Below, one piece after another: positions 34,604 to 45,400 of a stretch of 64,000 bases of DNA. This DNA is from Epiperipatus broadwayi (Eukaryota; Onychophora; Udeonychophora; Euonychophora; Peripatidae): contig JAQFVV010001021.1 in the NCBI GenBank assembly GCA_028023455.1, positions 65,329 through 129,328 of the forward strand, given 5' to 3'. The notes under the pieces are model-generated. The model made no database searches. It was not told the DNA's origin and worked only from the letters and a program-made list of their open reading frames with translations. Position numbers and translations under genes: made by a program. Position 1 is the first letter of the stretch; the number at the start of each line of letters is the position of its first letter.

Positions 34604-35070
34604 TGAAAAAAGTTTATAATGGTATATATAATGTTTCTTTTTATGGATCAGGTAATTTAAAAAGAATGGTTAATAATTCAAAAGATAAGTTAGAAAAAAA
34701 TAACGTGAGTAATATAATTTATAGAATTTTTTGTGGGTGTAACTTATCATATATAGGGGAATCTAGATGTAATATAGAGAAAAGAATTAAAGAACATAAA
34801 TTGTTATATAAAAGAGTTTTGAAAAATGTACAGATATGTAATGATAATAGTAATGAAGTCAAGTTATATACTGAATCTGTTTTTTATGATCATGATAGAA
34901 ATTGTAATTTTAAGTTTAATTTTGATATAAATAAAATAAAAAATTTTAGAACAAGAGAGAGATAATGAAAAAAGAAAAATTAAAGAGGCAGTTTTTATTA
35001 GTAGGTATAAAAATACGATAATAAACAGACAATCAGCAAATGTTAGGATTAATGAATTGTGGGATATTTA
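34604..35070 (+). pseudogene. PLE GIY-YIG domain, right arm, frameshifted
   Basis: It has the same protein as the left arm as far as NFDINKIK. An A-run lengthened by one base near 34940-34946 then shifts the frame and ends the ORF at about 34965. The remaining GQERD-type residues through NELWDI continue in the next frame to 35068. Substitutions against the left arm are few. Confidence 0.85.
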
Positions 35071-35116
35071 AATCGACATGTGTTTCCGGTTGGTAATAGA
35101 TGATTCCATTTTGAAA

Positions 35117-35165
35117 GTTGAGTTGAAAATGATTATGAATATAATCGAAAATATTTCTTTATGAG
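35117..35165 (+). ncRNA. Hammerhead-like fold, right PLE arm
   Basis: GUUGAG / core UUGAAAA (35123-35129) / one unpaired U / stem II GAUUAU-GAAU-AUAAUC / GAA (35147-35149) / stem III AA-UA-UU / U at the cleavage position / CUUUAU. Stem I has G-C, A-U, a G-U wobble, one mismatch, U-A and G-U. Positions 3 and 8 are U and A, replacing the usual C-G. Confidence 0.55.
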
Positions 35166-35239
35166 TTTTTATTGAGTTTTTATTTATATTGTATTATAAA
35201 TTGTTTACCGTTGTTTGGAATATATTTAAGTTTTGTTAT

Positions 35240-36529
35240 ATATATATAGAGAGAGATAACTACATGTACGGATGCAAAGAGCTTTTAAAAAATACTAATT
35301 AAAATATTAGTTCTAATAATTTAGATATATTGTTATTATTTCTATACATTAAATACACTATTTGACTGATTTTTTTTTTTTTAAAAAAAAAAGATATATT
35401 TTAAGAAATTGTTATATAACCATATAAAAAATAATTTTACAAATTTTGTTTTGAAATGGTTTTTAAATATATATATATATATGTATCAGGAAAACATTTT
35501 AAATTTTGTAGCAAATTTGTAATGTGTTCATAAATAGAATTTAAAAAGTGCTGACATTTTTTTTTTATTCATTATAAGCTTTATATTTTACTACAATGGA
35601 ATTCGTTTAATATGGAGTGATCAATTAAAATAAAATTTTCATTATTAGTTTTAAAAAAAAAACAAACAGATTGTTTTAAATTTATCAAAAAATATAATTA
35701 AATAGTTATGTATGTTATTATAGAACTATACTAAAAGTGTTTATTTTCTAATGATTAACGCATGCCACGCCCATAACGTGGATTACCAGATTTTAATTTT
35801 GAAACTTACTCCGCAAATGCTTAAATTAATTCCGATTTAACCGTTTCGCAAACCTGAAATAAAAATGGTTAAAGCTTTTTAAATTAATGCTTAATAATAT
35901 GCTCGAAAAGAATTAAAGGAATAATTTTGTAATTGATGAGAACATATGTGGAAAAAAAATTAACCAGCAACTTGAAATATTAAGTTTTAACTTGTTTGGT
36001 AGTTACAACTTTAAAAAAAATAAAATTTAATTTGTAAATATGATGTTAAGAAATAAATATTTAAATGTTTATTCACCTACAACAATACCTTCTAGCATTT
36101 TTTTTTTTCAAATATTAAATTACACGAATTAAATTTTCTTTGTGACATATCATAGATTTTGGAGTCACTGCTTACTATTAAGCATCCAAATTAATGCTAC
36201 AATGAATCCGAGAATCAATTTGTGTTAATTAAATATTTCTTTTCTAATTGTTGTGCTAGAAAATCTATTAGTTAATTACATAATTATAAAAAATGAAAAC
36301 ATTAGTGAAAATTTAAAGTTTGAGGTGTGTGAATTTTGTTTATAGTGAGTTCAAAATAAATTTTAATAATTTTTTTTACATTTAATATAACAAAGACCTA
36401 AACTTATTAAAATGAATTAATCAATATTTTTGCAAATTTTAGAGATGTCTTTTATAGAATAGTGTAATTATGGCAAATAGGATTGCCAAATAGTGTTATT
36501 GTGTTTTGATGTTATGGTCATTAATATTG
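35240..36529. other. AT-rich DNA
   Basis: No gene is recognised. A TA microsatellite lies at 35468-35481, and A or T homopolymers at 35371-35391 and 36100-36110. Confidence 0.5.
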
Positions 36530-36880
36530 AAGTTAGAACCATTCATCCAAATATAATGATATATGCAGACTATAAACACATGAGATTTGTGGCAATCAAT
36601 TTATATCTGAGCCACAGAATATGATTGATAAAATGTTTAATACATTGAACAATTTATCAGATATGAAATGGAGCATCAAATTTAAAGATAGTTTATATTT
36701 GAATTTAATAATCCAAAGAAGCAATAGATTTTGCCCTGCATGGTTTAGTGCAGTGTTAGAATATTCATCTCTAGAGTGTAAGAATCTTGGATTGATTCCA
36801 ATTCAAGCATTTTCACCACTTGAATTTCATATGAATTCTCAAGCAAGAAAACCTTTTGATTACTTTTTTTTTATCAATTA
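36530..36880 (+). pseudogene. PLE reverse transcriptase scrap
   Basis: About 45 codons from 36621 (MIDKMFNTLNN, then MKWSIKFKDSLYLNLIIQRSNRF) line up with the segment after the YVDD motif of the PLE at 34150-34270. A degenerate upstream stretch near 36560 may be the active-site region. The rest, including 36740-36880, is not recognisable. Confidence 0.4.
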
Positions 36881-37204
36881 ACATTATAGGTTTAATTTAT
36901 CCACAGTCTTTTATTCCAATGAAATATAAATTTGAAGATTGTAAAGAATTTTTTGCTGCTCAAATTTCTTAGGAACAACTATGATTTTCTTTAATTATTT
37001 TAATATCTTCATAATAAAATAAAATATTGCAACTAATGCTTTTTTTTTTTGTTTTAAATCCATATTCAATATGAACACTTATTTTAGTCAACTCATTTAT
37101 AGTCTCTTGTAGAAACTTTTTTTTCATTATTTTCTATCTTTAACTCATACCTTTTTTCAATTTATTGATATTTCCGATTTTTTCTTCACTATTGATAACT
37201 ATGT

Positions 37205-37625
37205 AATATTAAATACACTTAACGTATATAGTGAAATTAAATTCAACGATTATATTAATATTTCTTAAGGCTAAGCGCTTTCAGAGCTTACAACTCATAT
37301 TCATAGCCTTCTAACATAGTAATTTATGCAAATCCATGCAAGCTTATTTATATTGTCCTTCTCTTTGAAATGGAAAAGCATGTATCTCTCCTGTTTATTG
37401 CTTTCAAATCTCTTGATATATACCATGCTTCTTTAACCTTCCTTTTGATGTCATTTCTTTCAGTTGCAATTATTCTAGCATTTGCAGGTTCAAATTTGTG
37501 ATTAGCCTCTTTTTGGTGGTCCACAAATACTGAGCTGCCTTCGTTTCTTCTTAATACTCTTTTGTATAAGTATTTGTACTGAGCCACTCTATTGTTTATC
37601 ATGGTCTGAGTCTCACCATAGTATC
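37205..37625 (-). pseudogene. PLE GIY-YIG C-terminal insert
   Basis: This block is absent from the otherwise matching copy B near 41195, so it is a 5'-truncated PLE insertion. It reads YYGETQTMINNRVAQY, SSVFVDHQKEANHKFEPA, RNDIKRKVKEAWYIS and a CFSISKRR tail. That is the C-terminal two thirds of a PLE GIY-YIG domain of the type at 51431-51925. The 3' end holds the hammerhead-like fold. Confidence 0.75.
37269..37308 (-). ncRNA. Hammerhead-like fold, A3-U8 type
   Basis: GGCU / core AUGAAUA / U / stem II GAGUU-GUA-AGCUC / U / GAA / stem III AG-CG-CU / U / AGCC. Stem I (GGCU/AGCC) and stem III (AG/CU) pair fully. Core positions 3 and 8 are A and U. The order of parts and sizes match those at 51502 and 52223. 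Confidence 0.5.
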
Positions 37626-38112
37626 AGTCTCTGCTTATTTCTATCTTTATTTTCATTTTATCTGTTCTAACACTATTTGTTTTTAATTCATCTTTCACAT
37701 CTTTTACAATCTCAACTTCTTTTTCTACTTCCTGACTTTCTTTAGTCAAATCTATCACTATGGTTTCTGTAGTTTCCTGATTCTTCTCTTCTTTCCCCAT
37801 TATTTCTCTTTTCATTTCTTTTATTTCCTTAATCATTTCTACTTTGAATTTATTAATTTCTTCCTTCATTGTCTGCTGATTTTCCAATAACTCTTTGTTT
37901 TATTTTTCTATTTTCTTCCACCACTTTCTTCTGACTATCTTATATTTTTGTCACATTTCTCTTATCTCAGCTTTCATCATGTCCATTATCTTGATCATCA
38001 TCTGAGTCTCTCTCTCTTCTTTTTCTGGTATTGATGATTTTTGAAAGAAACTGGGCTTTCTTCCAACACTACCACCTCATCACTTTCTATGCTATCTTCC
38101 ATTTTCTCAAAA
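37624..38112 (-). pseudogene. Gag-like coiled-coil protein, copy A
   Basis: The minus-strand open part (37887-37624) has heptads (KEEINKFKVEMIKEIKEMK), then the acidic block IDLTKESQEVEKEVEIVKD seen at 19620-19700, and KTNSVRTDK. Upstream, out of frame, are EERETQMMIKIMD-type residues near 37980-38020. It is the same family as 19240-20087. Frameshifts and the PLE insert at its 3' side disable it. Confidence 0.55.
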
Positions 38113-38128
38113 ACAATTAAATGTACTA

Positions 38129-38160
38129 TTATATATATATATATATATATATAATAGTAA

Positions 38161-38200
<40 letters not shown>
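38129..38200. repeat. AT microsatellite
   Basis: Two AT runs separated by AATAGTAAAACT replace a run of about 16 bases at the homologous site in copy B (41689-41702). Confidence 0.9.
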
Positions 38201-38203
<3 letters not shown>

Positions 38204-39660
38204 GTTTTACAAAACAGTACAACTTTTTACCATTTATTTGATCAACATTACTTTCAGAAATAAATCTAAAACAAAAATGTTATTTAAGTCTTTATTTATT
38301 TACATCATATAAAAAAGGTGACCTCCCTGCACCAGACTACCCAACAATCCATACCATAACTAACACAAACTGATCTCTAAATCATAACATTTTCCTCCTA
38401 CACTGGAAATATTTCTCAATTGTCTGAACACAATCTCACATGGGTTTTAAACTCAAAACCCCAAGCTGGCAGCGCTAAAATTCAAATATACTATATGCAG
38501 GTTCTATCTTCTTTTTATCACCAAGGGTGGCACCAGGTCACTGCATACCTGAAAAATTTAAGTTACTATGACCAAAAGTTAATGATGATGATGATTGGAT
38601 CTGGCTAAACTGAGAGAAAGATCTTTAAGATTGTTCAGACAATTGAGAGAGAAATTACAAAGACAAATGTCAGATAATATAATTAAAGAAATTTTAAGAT
38701 TTATTAAATTCATCAAAATATTTAAGTAAATGATTGTCAAACACAATAAGAAAGTTTGATCTAGTTTCAATGTGTATTTACCAGAGAGGATACATGAGTA
38801 ATGCAAATATTAAACAATCTGGCAGATAAGTTCATTTGTTCACTTAGTAATTTAAAAGGAATTCCTAATATCTTCCTGCTGGCACTTTATAAAAAATAAT
38901 CAATTCTAACTTCCTAATTCAGAGATAGCAAAATAATAAGCTCTTGTAGGAAATCAATGAAACAGTGCAGGCAAGCATTCCTTGGCCTCGAATAATGCAT
39001 CGAGACCAAGAACATCATATGCCTGCAGGACAGCTCATATACCACTTTTAAGGCAATTAACAGTTGAGTTCAAATACAACACCAGAAAACATGTGAAATA
39101 ATTTTGATCTTGCACAATCTTAAAAAGAAGAAACAAAATCTCCAATTTCAAAAAACCAGAACACTATACCCAATAAACTGCCAGCCAAAACATTGGCAAT
39201 CTGCAGGAAGTGCAAACCAAACTTATTTAAAATTAATTATAGGGTAATAAAAGAGGTATAGGTGAGCTAAAAGAAAACTACTGACATCTGTCCAAGTGTT
39301 TATCAAAGGTTAGTAATAAATAAACACATTAAGCATATAAAATATAACTCACAATAAACTCTCTGATACAAAAGTTTAAAATCACAAATATGTAGTCTCA
39401 AAATTGAGATGATGTTACACATAATAGAAAATAAGAGCAATACATACAATAAAGATAGTATTAAAGGAATATGAAAAATTAGATGATACATTTACTTTCA
39501 GATTAAGTGGAGAATTTAATTAGAGATTTATACCCTGTAAAGAATATGAAATATTTACCTTTCAGTAAAGCAGAGTCCAGTGATTCCTTCAATAAGTGCA
39601 TACAGTTACTTTTAGCTCAATATTCAGGTGGCTTTATCTCTTCATGGTAGCAAGTATAGA

Positions 39661-41034
39661 GACATGCATTGGGAGCAGTTCTAATTTAGGTATTATAGCA
39701 TGAACTGTAAGGAATAGCTTGGGTTCAGAAATATTTCTTTGTTTGATTTAGGAGGGCATATTGTAGACAATATTCCACAAAGCTTGTAATTTCAACATTC
39801 TGATAAGATGATCATTATTTTACAATTAGAAGTGAGTACTTTTATTTCAGGAGAATCTCCACAGACTAATATAATTTCATAATAATAAGGAACATAAAAA
39901 ACAAGAAGCTGAATCAATATTCTTCTCCTGACAAATAATCTTGATCAAGCCAAGAATAATCAGACTGAACTTTGGGTGACATTTATATGCTCTCTTATCT
40001 CTCATAATCTTTCTTGTTCTTAATTATAAATTTTAGCTCAGGGAAAATCTCTATCTCACACTTAATCTTAATTAAAAATTCTGACCAGCACAATTATTTT
40101 TAAAAATTAATTAATACAAAATTAAATATCCACTTTTAAAAATAAATTTTCAATAGATTATAATTAAAATAAAAACACAAGAATGCCATTAACTTTTCTT
40201 GTAAAACTAAAAACTTTTCAAAAAGATTAGAATTTTTAAATTAGAATGTTTTACAAAACAAAATCCAAGAAAAGAGATTTTAAAGTACAATTTAATAAAA
40301 AAAAAATCACATAAGGAAATAAATGAGTATGTGTATTACATCATGTACTTTTAATTCAAAAAATAAAATATAAAACTTTGATATAACTTTCTTTTAAAAC
40401 TTAAAAAAATACAAAAGCCATTTTAAACTACACAATGGAACTTTTGAAGTGGATAAAGTATCCAGTTCAACTGCCCCAATCATGCCATGAAAATAAAATA
40501 AAAGCATCCATGTGCTATTTTTTTCTAAAACTTTACACATTTCAACCCCCCCCCTCAAAATTCTAGCTAAGTGTTTACCCTGCACTCTGAAAGAATATTT
40601 TATTTTAAAAATTTAACATGCCTTTATCCATTCTTATATTCCAGTAAAATAAACAAGTCTTTTTTTTTCAAACAGTTTGTCCATTTACTCGAAGTTTAAA
40701 CCTCTTAACCTTTGTCAGGCGGTTCTTATTCTCTTTTACTAGTTTTCTGATATAGACTACTTTCCCCCTCCTGTTTTTCTTTGCTTATAAATATTTCCCT
40801 TGTCCCTTTCTGTCCTGTTTTGTTTTCTAGCTCATATATCTGAAGACACTTTTGTGGAGCAAAACTCCACATTTATTTAAAATGTCTTCTTACTGATCGC
40901 ATTGGTAACAGTGAATAGAAAGAATTCATCTTCTACAATCTTTTTGAATGTTTTAACTAAGATATCTTGGTTCTAGAAATAGCTTCTATTTCTGTTTTAA
41001 AATCATATTCTCTACTCTTTCAACTAACTCTTTT
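39661..41034. other. AT-rich spacer with PLE-like 3' end
   Basis: 39661-40620 shows nothing recognisable. 40620-41030 resembles a PLE 3' end: a CTGAAGA followed by a CAC-TTTT-GTG hairpin at 40850-40866 and a perfect GTGGAG/CTCCAC hairpin at 40864-40880. No coding remnant is readable. Confidence 0.35.
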
Positions 41035-43160
41035 CTTAGTTTTAGATCCATATTCAAAATGAACAGTTATTTTAGTCAACTAATTTATAGTCTCTTGTAG
41101 AAACTTTTTTACATTATTTTCTAACTTTAACTCATACATTTCTTTGATCTCTTAATCTATATTTTTTAATTTTCCTACCACACTATCTATCTGTATCTAA
41201 TCTCTGCTTATTTTTATCTTTATTTCCATTTTATCTGCTCTAACACTATTTGGTTTTAATTCATCTTTCACATTTTTTACCACATCAACTTCCTTTTCTA
41301 CTTCCCGACTTTATTTAGTCAAATCTATTTCTATGGTTTCTATACTTTCCTGATTCTCCTCTACTTTTCCATTATTTCTCTTATCATTTCTTTCATTTCC
41401 TTAATCAATTCTGCTGTCAACTTCCTAATTTCTTCCTTCACTCTCTGCTGACTTTTTATTAACTCTTGTTTCATTTTTCTATTTTCTTCCACCATTGCCT
41501 GCTGACATTCTTCTATTTCTTGTCACATTCGTCCCATCTCAGCTTTCATCATGTACATCATCATCTTGATCCTTACCTGATTCTATCTTTTTTCTATTAT
41601 TTGAGGTTTTTGAAAGAAAATGGGTTTTATTTTAACACTATGGCACCCCTACCCTGTCTTCCATTTTTGCAGGTATGACCAAATCTACTATATATATATA
41701 TACTTTTTATTTTCGCTTTTACAAAAGAGTACAATTTCTTAATATTTATTTCTTCAACACTATGTTCGGAAATACAGATAAAAGAAAAACACTATTTAAC
41801 TGTTTATTTATTTATATCATAGGAAAAAGACAAACTTCCTGCATCAGACTGCCCCACCAATCTATACCATAACTAAAACAAAACTGATCTCTAAATTCTA
41901 ACTTTTGCCTCCTACACCTGAAATAATTCTCAATTGTCTGAATACAACTTTACATGGCTTTTAAACTTGAAGCTCCAAGTTGACAGTGCTAAAATTCAAA
42001 TATACTATGTAGTGGTCATTATATTTTCTTTTGATCTCTGAGGGCACCACCAGATCACTACACTGCATAAATGCAAAATTTAATTAACTGCAATCAAAGT
42101 TAATGATGATGATGATTGGCACTGGCTAAACCCAGGGAGAGAAAGAGATGTTTAAGATTGTTCAGGCAATTGAGAAAGAATGCAGAGACAAATGTCAGCT
42201 AATATGATTAAAGAAATTTTAAGATTCATTAAATTTAACAAAATATTGAAGTAAATGATTGTCAAACACAATAAGAAAGATTGACTTCATTTCATAGCAT
42301 ACTTACCAGAGAATTATGTGAGTAATGCAAATATTAAACATCCTGGCAGATAAGTTCATTTGCTCACTTACTAATTTAAAATAAATTTCTAATATCTTTC
42401 TGCTAATTTATAAAAAAAAATCAATTCTAAATTCCTAATTCAGAGATAGCAAACAATAGGGTCTTGTAAGAAATTAATGAAACATTGTGGGTGAGCATTT
42501 CTTGGCCCAGAATAACATGTCGAGAAACAAGAATGTCACATGTCTGCAGGACAGCTCATGATGTACCACTTTTAAGGCAATTCACAGTTGAATTTAAATA
42601 TAAAACCAGAAAACATGAGAACCAATTGCAATCTTAAGAAATCTTAGAAAGAAGAAACTATATCTCCAATTTTAGAAAACCAGAACACTTTACACATTAA
42701 ACCACCAGCCAAAAGATTTGTGGTCTGCAGGAAGGGCAAATTTAGGGTAATAAAAGAAAGCTGAGCTAAAAGAAAACTACTAATATCTGCCAAAGTATTT
42801 ATCAAAGGTTAGTTATAAAAAAACACATTTAGCATATAAAATATAACTCACAATACACTCTGATACAAAAGTTTAACATCACAAATATGTAGTCTCATAA
42901 CTGAGATGATGTTACATGCAATAAGAAATAAGAGCAAATACATACAATAAAGATAGCATTAAAGGAATATGAAAAATTAGATAATACATTTACTTTCAGA
43001 TTAAGATGAGAATTTAATTAGAGATTTATACCCTGGAATGAATATGAAATATTTACTTTATGATAATGCAAAGTCCAGTGAGTTCTTCAATAAGTGCACA
43101 CAGTTATCTTTAGTTCAGTATTCATGTGGCTTTATCTCTTCATGGTGGAAAGTATAGAGA
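41035..43160 (-). mobile_element. LTR element fragment, copy B
   Basis: This is the direct counterpart of 37040-39660. It ends abruptly at 43160 where a PLE begins, and its alignment partner continues past that point only briefly. It contains the gag-like block (41190-41665), short AT run and leader, and the LTR-like part from about 42060. Confidence 0.65.
41190..41665 (-). pseudogene. Gag-like coiled-coil protein, copy B
   Basis: It has the same block order as 37624-38112, with more stops. The acidic block is recognisable near 41290-41340 (KSREVEKEVDVVKNVKDEL-like reading), preceded by Glu/Lys heptads. Its frames are broken repeatedly. Confidence 0.5.
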
Positions 43161-43670
43161 CCTATTGTGTGTGCTATAGGCTCTCCCACACATGCTTTGG
43201 CTCGATATTTAGCCCAATGCTTACAGCCATTGACAGACAAGATTCCTTCAAGAATTAAAAATTCAAGCTATTTTATTTCAATAATTAAAAACTTAAAACT
43301 AACTGGAACTGATTATTGGTTAGTTTTGATGTTTCTTCTATGTTTACTAATATTCCTGTTGAAGAAGCATTAAATATAATAGCTCAGAACAATGATTTAC
43401 CTGATTTTATTGTGACCTATTGTGTGTGCTATAGGCTCTCCCACACATGCTTTGGCTTGATATTTAGCCCAATGCTTACAGCCATTGACAGACAAGATTC
43501 CTTCAAGAATTAAAAATTCAAGCCATTTTATTTCAATAATTAAAAACTTAAAACTAACTGGAACTGATTTATTGGTTAGTTTTGATGTTTCTTCTATATT
43601 TACTAATATTCCTGTTGAAAAAGCATTAAATATAATAGCTCAGAACAATGATTTACCTGATTTTATTATT
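43161..43670 (+). repeat. 255-bp tandem duplication inside PLE RT
   Basis: Two near-identical units each begin CCTATTGTGTGTGCTATAGG. The period is 85 codons, so the duplication itself keeps frame; the first unit has lost a base near 43311. Identity suggests it is recent. Confidence 0.9.
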
Positions 43671-44396
43671 CCTTTAGCAAAACATTGCCTTGAAAATACA
43701 TTTTTTGTTTATAATTCTCAACTGTTTAAACAAATTAAAGAACTTTCTATGGGATCCCCTTTGTCACCTGTCATTGCTGATCTTTTCATGGACAATTTTG
43801 AAAGTCAAGTATTATGTGCAGCTACTAAAAATCCTTCTATTTGGCTTAGATATGTGGATGATACTTTTGTCATATGGCCTCATGGAATTGATTCTTTAAA
43901 TTCTTTTCTTGCTTTTATAAATAATTGGCATCCAAATATTAAATTTACTATGGAAGTGGAAAATAACAGGTCACTTTCTTTTCTGGATGTTTTAATTGCA
44001 AGAAAATGTGATGAAACATTGTCAATATCGGTTTACAGAAAATCCACTCATACAAACAGATATCTTAATTTTAATTCTCATCATCATCCTGCACAAATTT
44101 TTTCTGTAGCTAAAAATCTTTTCACTAGAGCTTATAATTTATCTGATAGAGAACATCTTTCTCAAGAAATAAAACTTACAAAAAGTATTCTGCTTTCTAA
44201 TAATTATAATCAAAACATCATATGTAAGGCTTTATATAACATTAATACTAAAAAGAAAAAAGAGGATAGAATTGATAATTCCTCTTTTAATAGAGTAATT
44301 TTGCCTTACATTAGGGGGGTTACTGATAAAATCAGTAGAAGACTATCTTGTTTTAATATAAAGACCACTTTTTCTACTGGCAAAAGAAAGTGGTGA
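43161..44396 (+). pseudogene. PLE reverse transcriptase, 5' truncated
   Basis: The second unit is open for 303 codons (43485-44393): FISIIKNLKLTGTD, LLVSFDVSSIFTNIPVEKAL (first catalytic Asp), ELSMGSPLSPVIADLF, LRYVDDTFVIW (43851-43862), SLSFLDVLI, YRKSTHTNRYLNF and a C-terminal extension. This is a different PLE lineage from those at 22-26 and 33-35 kb: it has MGSPLSP where they have GWPMG. The coding region starts in the middle of the RT (PIVCAIGSPTHALARYL). The first 255 bp are duplicated in tandem (43161-43415, 43416-43670), and the first copy carries a one-base deletion. Confidence 0.9.
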
Positions 44397-44400
44397 TTTT

Positions 44401-44904
44401 TTGTATAAACCTAAAGACAGAATACTTTTGGAACACCAAGGAGTTTATGAAATTCCGTGTTTCCAGTGCCCAAGAGGCTATGTGGGTCAGTCTAATAGAC
44501 AAATTAATGTCAGAATTAAGGAACATAAAAATGCTTTTCAACAAAAAATTAGCACATCAGTTTTTACTTCCCATTATTTAGAAACTGGTCACAAACCTAA
44601 TTTTGACAATACAAAAATACTTGCTAATTTGGAAAGATATGATTTAAGAACCATGAGAGAGTCAATTGAAATATTAAAGAGACCTACTGGTTTAAATAGA
44701 ACCGATGAAGTACAACGTATTCCAGCTATGTGGAAACCTCTTTTTTTATCCAATATTAACTTAAAATTAACTGGTAAAAATACTGAGGAAAATAAACATT
44801 TTGATAAGCCTCATATTGGGAATGCTGAACTGGAATCTCATTTCTCATCTCGCACACAGTCATGTTATTTGTTAAGATCTAACGGTTTTTCTTTCAAAAG
44901 TTAA
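44401..44904 (+). CDS. PLE GIY-YIG endonuclease domain
   Basis: Open from 44401 (the preceding residues continue in frame) to the stop near 44902. GVYEIPCFQC, RGYVGQSNRQINVRIKEHK (GIY-YIG core with the catalytic Arg) and TSHYLETGHKPNFDNTKIL with a His pair are present. RESIEILKRPTGLNRTDEVQRIP and a long C-terminal tail follow. It is one frame off the RT, whose ORF ends at 44396. One indel between KRKW and LYKPKD would account for that. The domain itself looks undamaged. Confidence 0.85.
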   Translation: MYKPKDRILLEHQGVYEIPCFQCPRGYVGQSNRQINVRIKEHKNAFQQKISTSVFTSHYLETGHKPNFDNTKILANLERYDLRTMRESIEILKRPTGLNRTDEVQRIPAMWKPLFLSNINLKLTGKNTEENKHFDKPHIGNAELESHFSSRTQSCYLLRSNGFSFKS

Positions 44905-44946
44905 CCTTGAAAATGGCTGTTGCTATTCTGTCGAAATATCGGTGCT
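44903..44946 (+). ncRNA. Hammerhead-like fold at PLE 3' end
   Basis: AACC / core UUGAAAA (44907-44913) / UG / stem II GGC...GUC with a long loop / GAA (44933-44935) / one-pair stem III A-UA-U / C at the cleavage position / GGU. Stem I has three pairs (C-G, C-G, A-U). Positions 3 and 8 are U and A. It overlaps the last codons of the nuclease. Confidence 0.45.
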
Positions 44947-44985
44947 CAATGGAAAATAAGACATGGTATATCCCAAAAAGTTATA

Positions 44986-44988
<3 letters not shown>

Positions 44989-45038
<50 letters not shown>
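44989..45038. repeat. AT microsatellite at PLE 3' end
   Basis: An uninterrupted TA run begins just beyond the PLE 3' end and precedes the next PLE relic. Confidence 0.9.
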
Positions 45039-45040
<2 letters not shown>

Positions 45041-45059
45041 TTAGTGTAGTTTGAGCTTA

Positions 45060-45400
45060 AATGAAAGAATAAAGGTACTAAAAATAAATAGCTTAATTCT
45101 GCTTTATATGTCCATAAAAGAGATATAGGCCACACTATTAATTTTGCAAAGCTAAGATTGTCTTCTTTCAGAGGAATGAAATAATAATAAGAATTAAAGA
45201 ATCTTTATTATTAAAATTTCATGATTCTGAAGTAATTAACTTATTTAAAAGTTCTTTTAATATTAAGGGTGTATGGGAGTTGAATAGAATTATTGGTAAT
45301 GTTTAATATAAATATGTTACTTTTTTGTAGTTCTTTACACATGAGAAGTCTGCTGGTAGCAGTGAAATCATTGGTAAAGTTTTAGATTTTTTTTTTTTTT
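45060..45400 (+). pseudogene. PLE 3' relic
   Basis: It matches 29330-29650. HKRDIGHTINFAKLR near 45115 is followed, in a shifted frame, by FHDSEVINLFKSSFN and KGVWEL (45220-45290), then a 3' end with GAAGTCTGCTGGTAGCAG. Only the nuclease C-terminus remains. The hammerhead region here has GAA intact but a one-base deletion in the core. A T run (45390-45406) follows. Confidence 0.6.

Larger units (their letters stand above)
32799..35239. mobile_element. PLE with inverted 660-bp GIY-YIG arms
   Basis: Left arm 32799-33458 and right arm 34580-35239 are inverted repeats of equal length with only a few differences over the parts I compared. Each holds a GIY-YIG domain, 3' untranslated region and hammerhead-like fold. 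The 1.12-kb centre encodes only reverse transcriptase in plus orientation. PLE copies with inverted or tandem pseudo-LTRs are known, but here the nuclease domain is duplicated in full on both sides. The high identity suggests recent formation. Confidence 0.9.
37040..39660 (-). mobile_element. LTR element fragment, copy A
   Basis: Minus strand: a long LTR-like region (39660 to about 38540), a primer-binding-site candidate (TGGTGCCACCC, 38525-38535), a leader and a gag-like coding region to 37040. It aligns in direct orientation with 41035-43160 over most of its length. Differences are a PLE scrap inserted at about 37205-37625 and expanded AT runs at 38129-38200. Polymerase is absent. The relation to the inverted LTR element at 17185-21725 rests on the gag block. 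Confidence 0.65.

Noticed and set aside
40394-40585. 63-codon minus-strand ORF
   Set aside because: No recognisable motif and it includes a C homopolymer; insufficient support.
40850-40880. CTGAAGA plus hairpins as a canonical hammerhead
   Set aside because: The core CTGAAGA and a CAC-TTTT-GTG stem are present, but no GAA block and stem III/stem I closing fit; kept only as a PLE-like 3' end.
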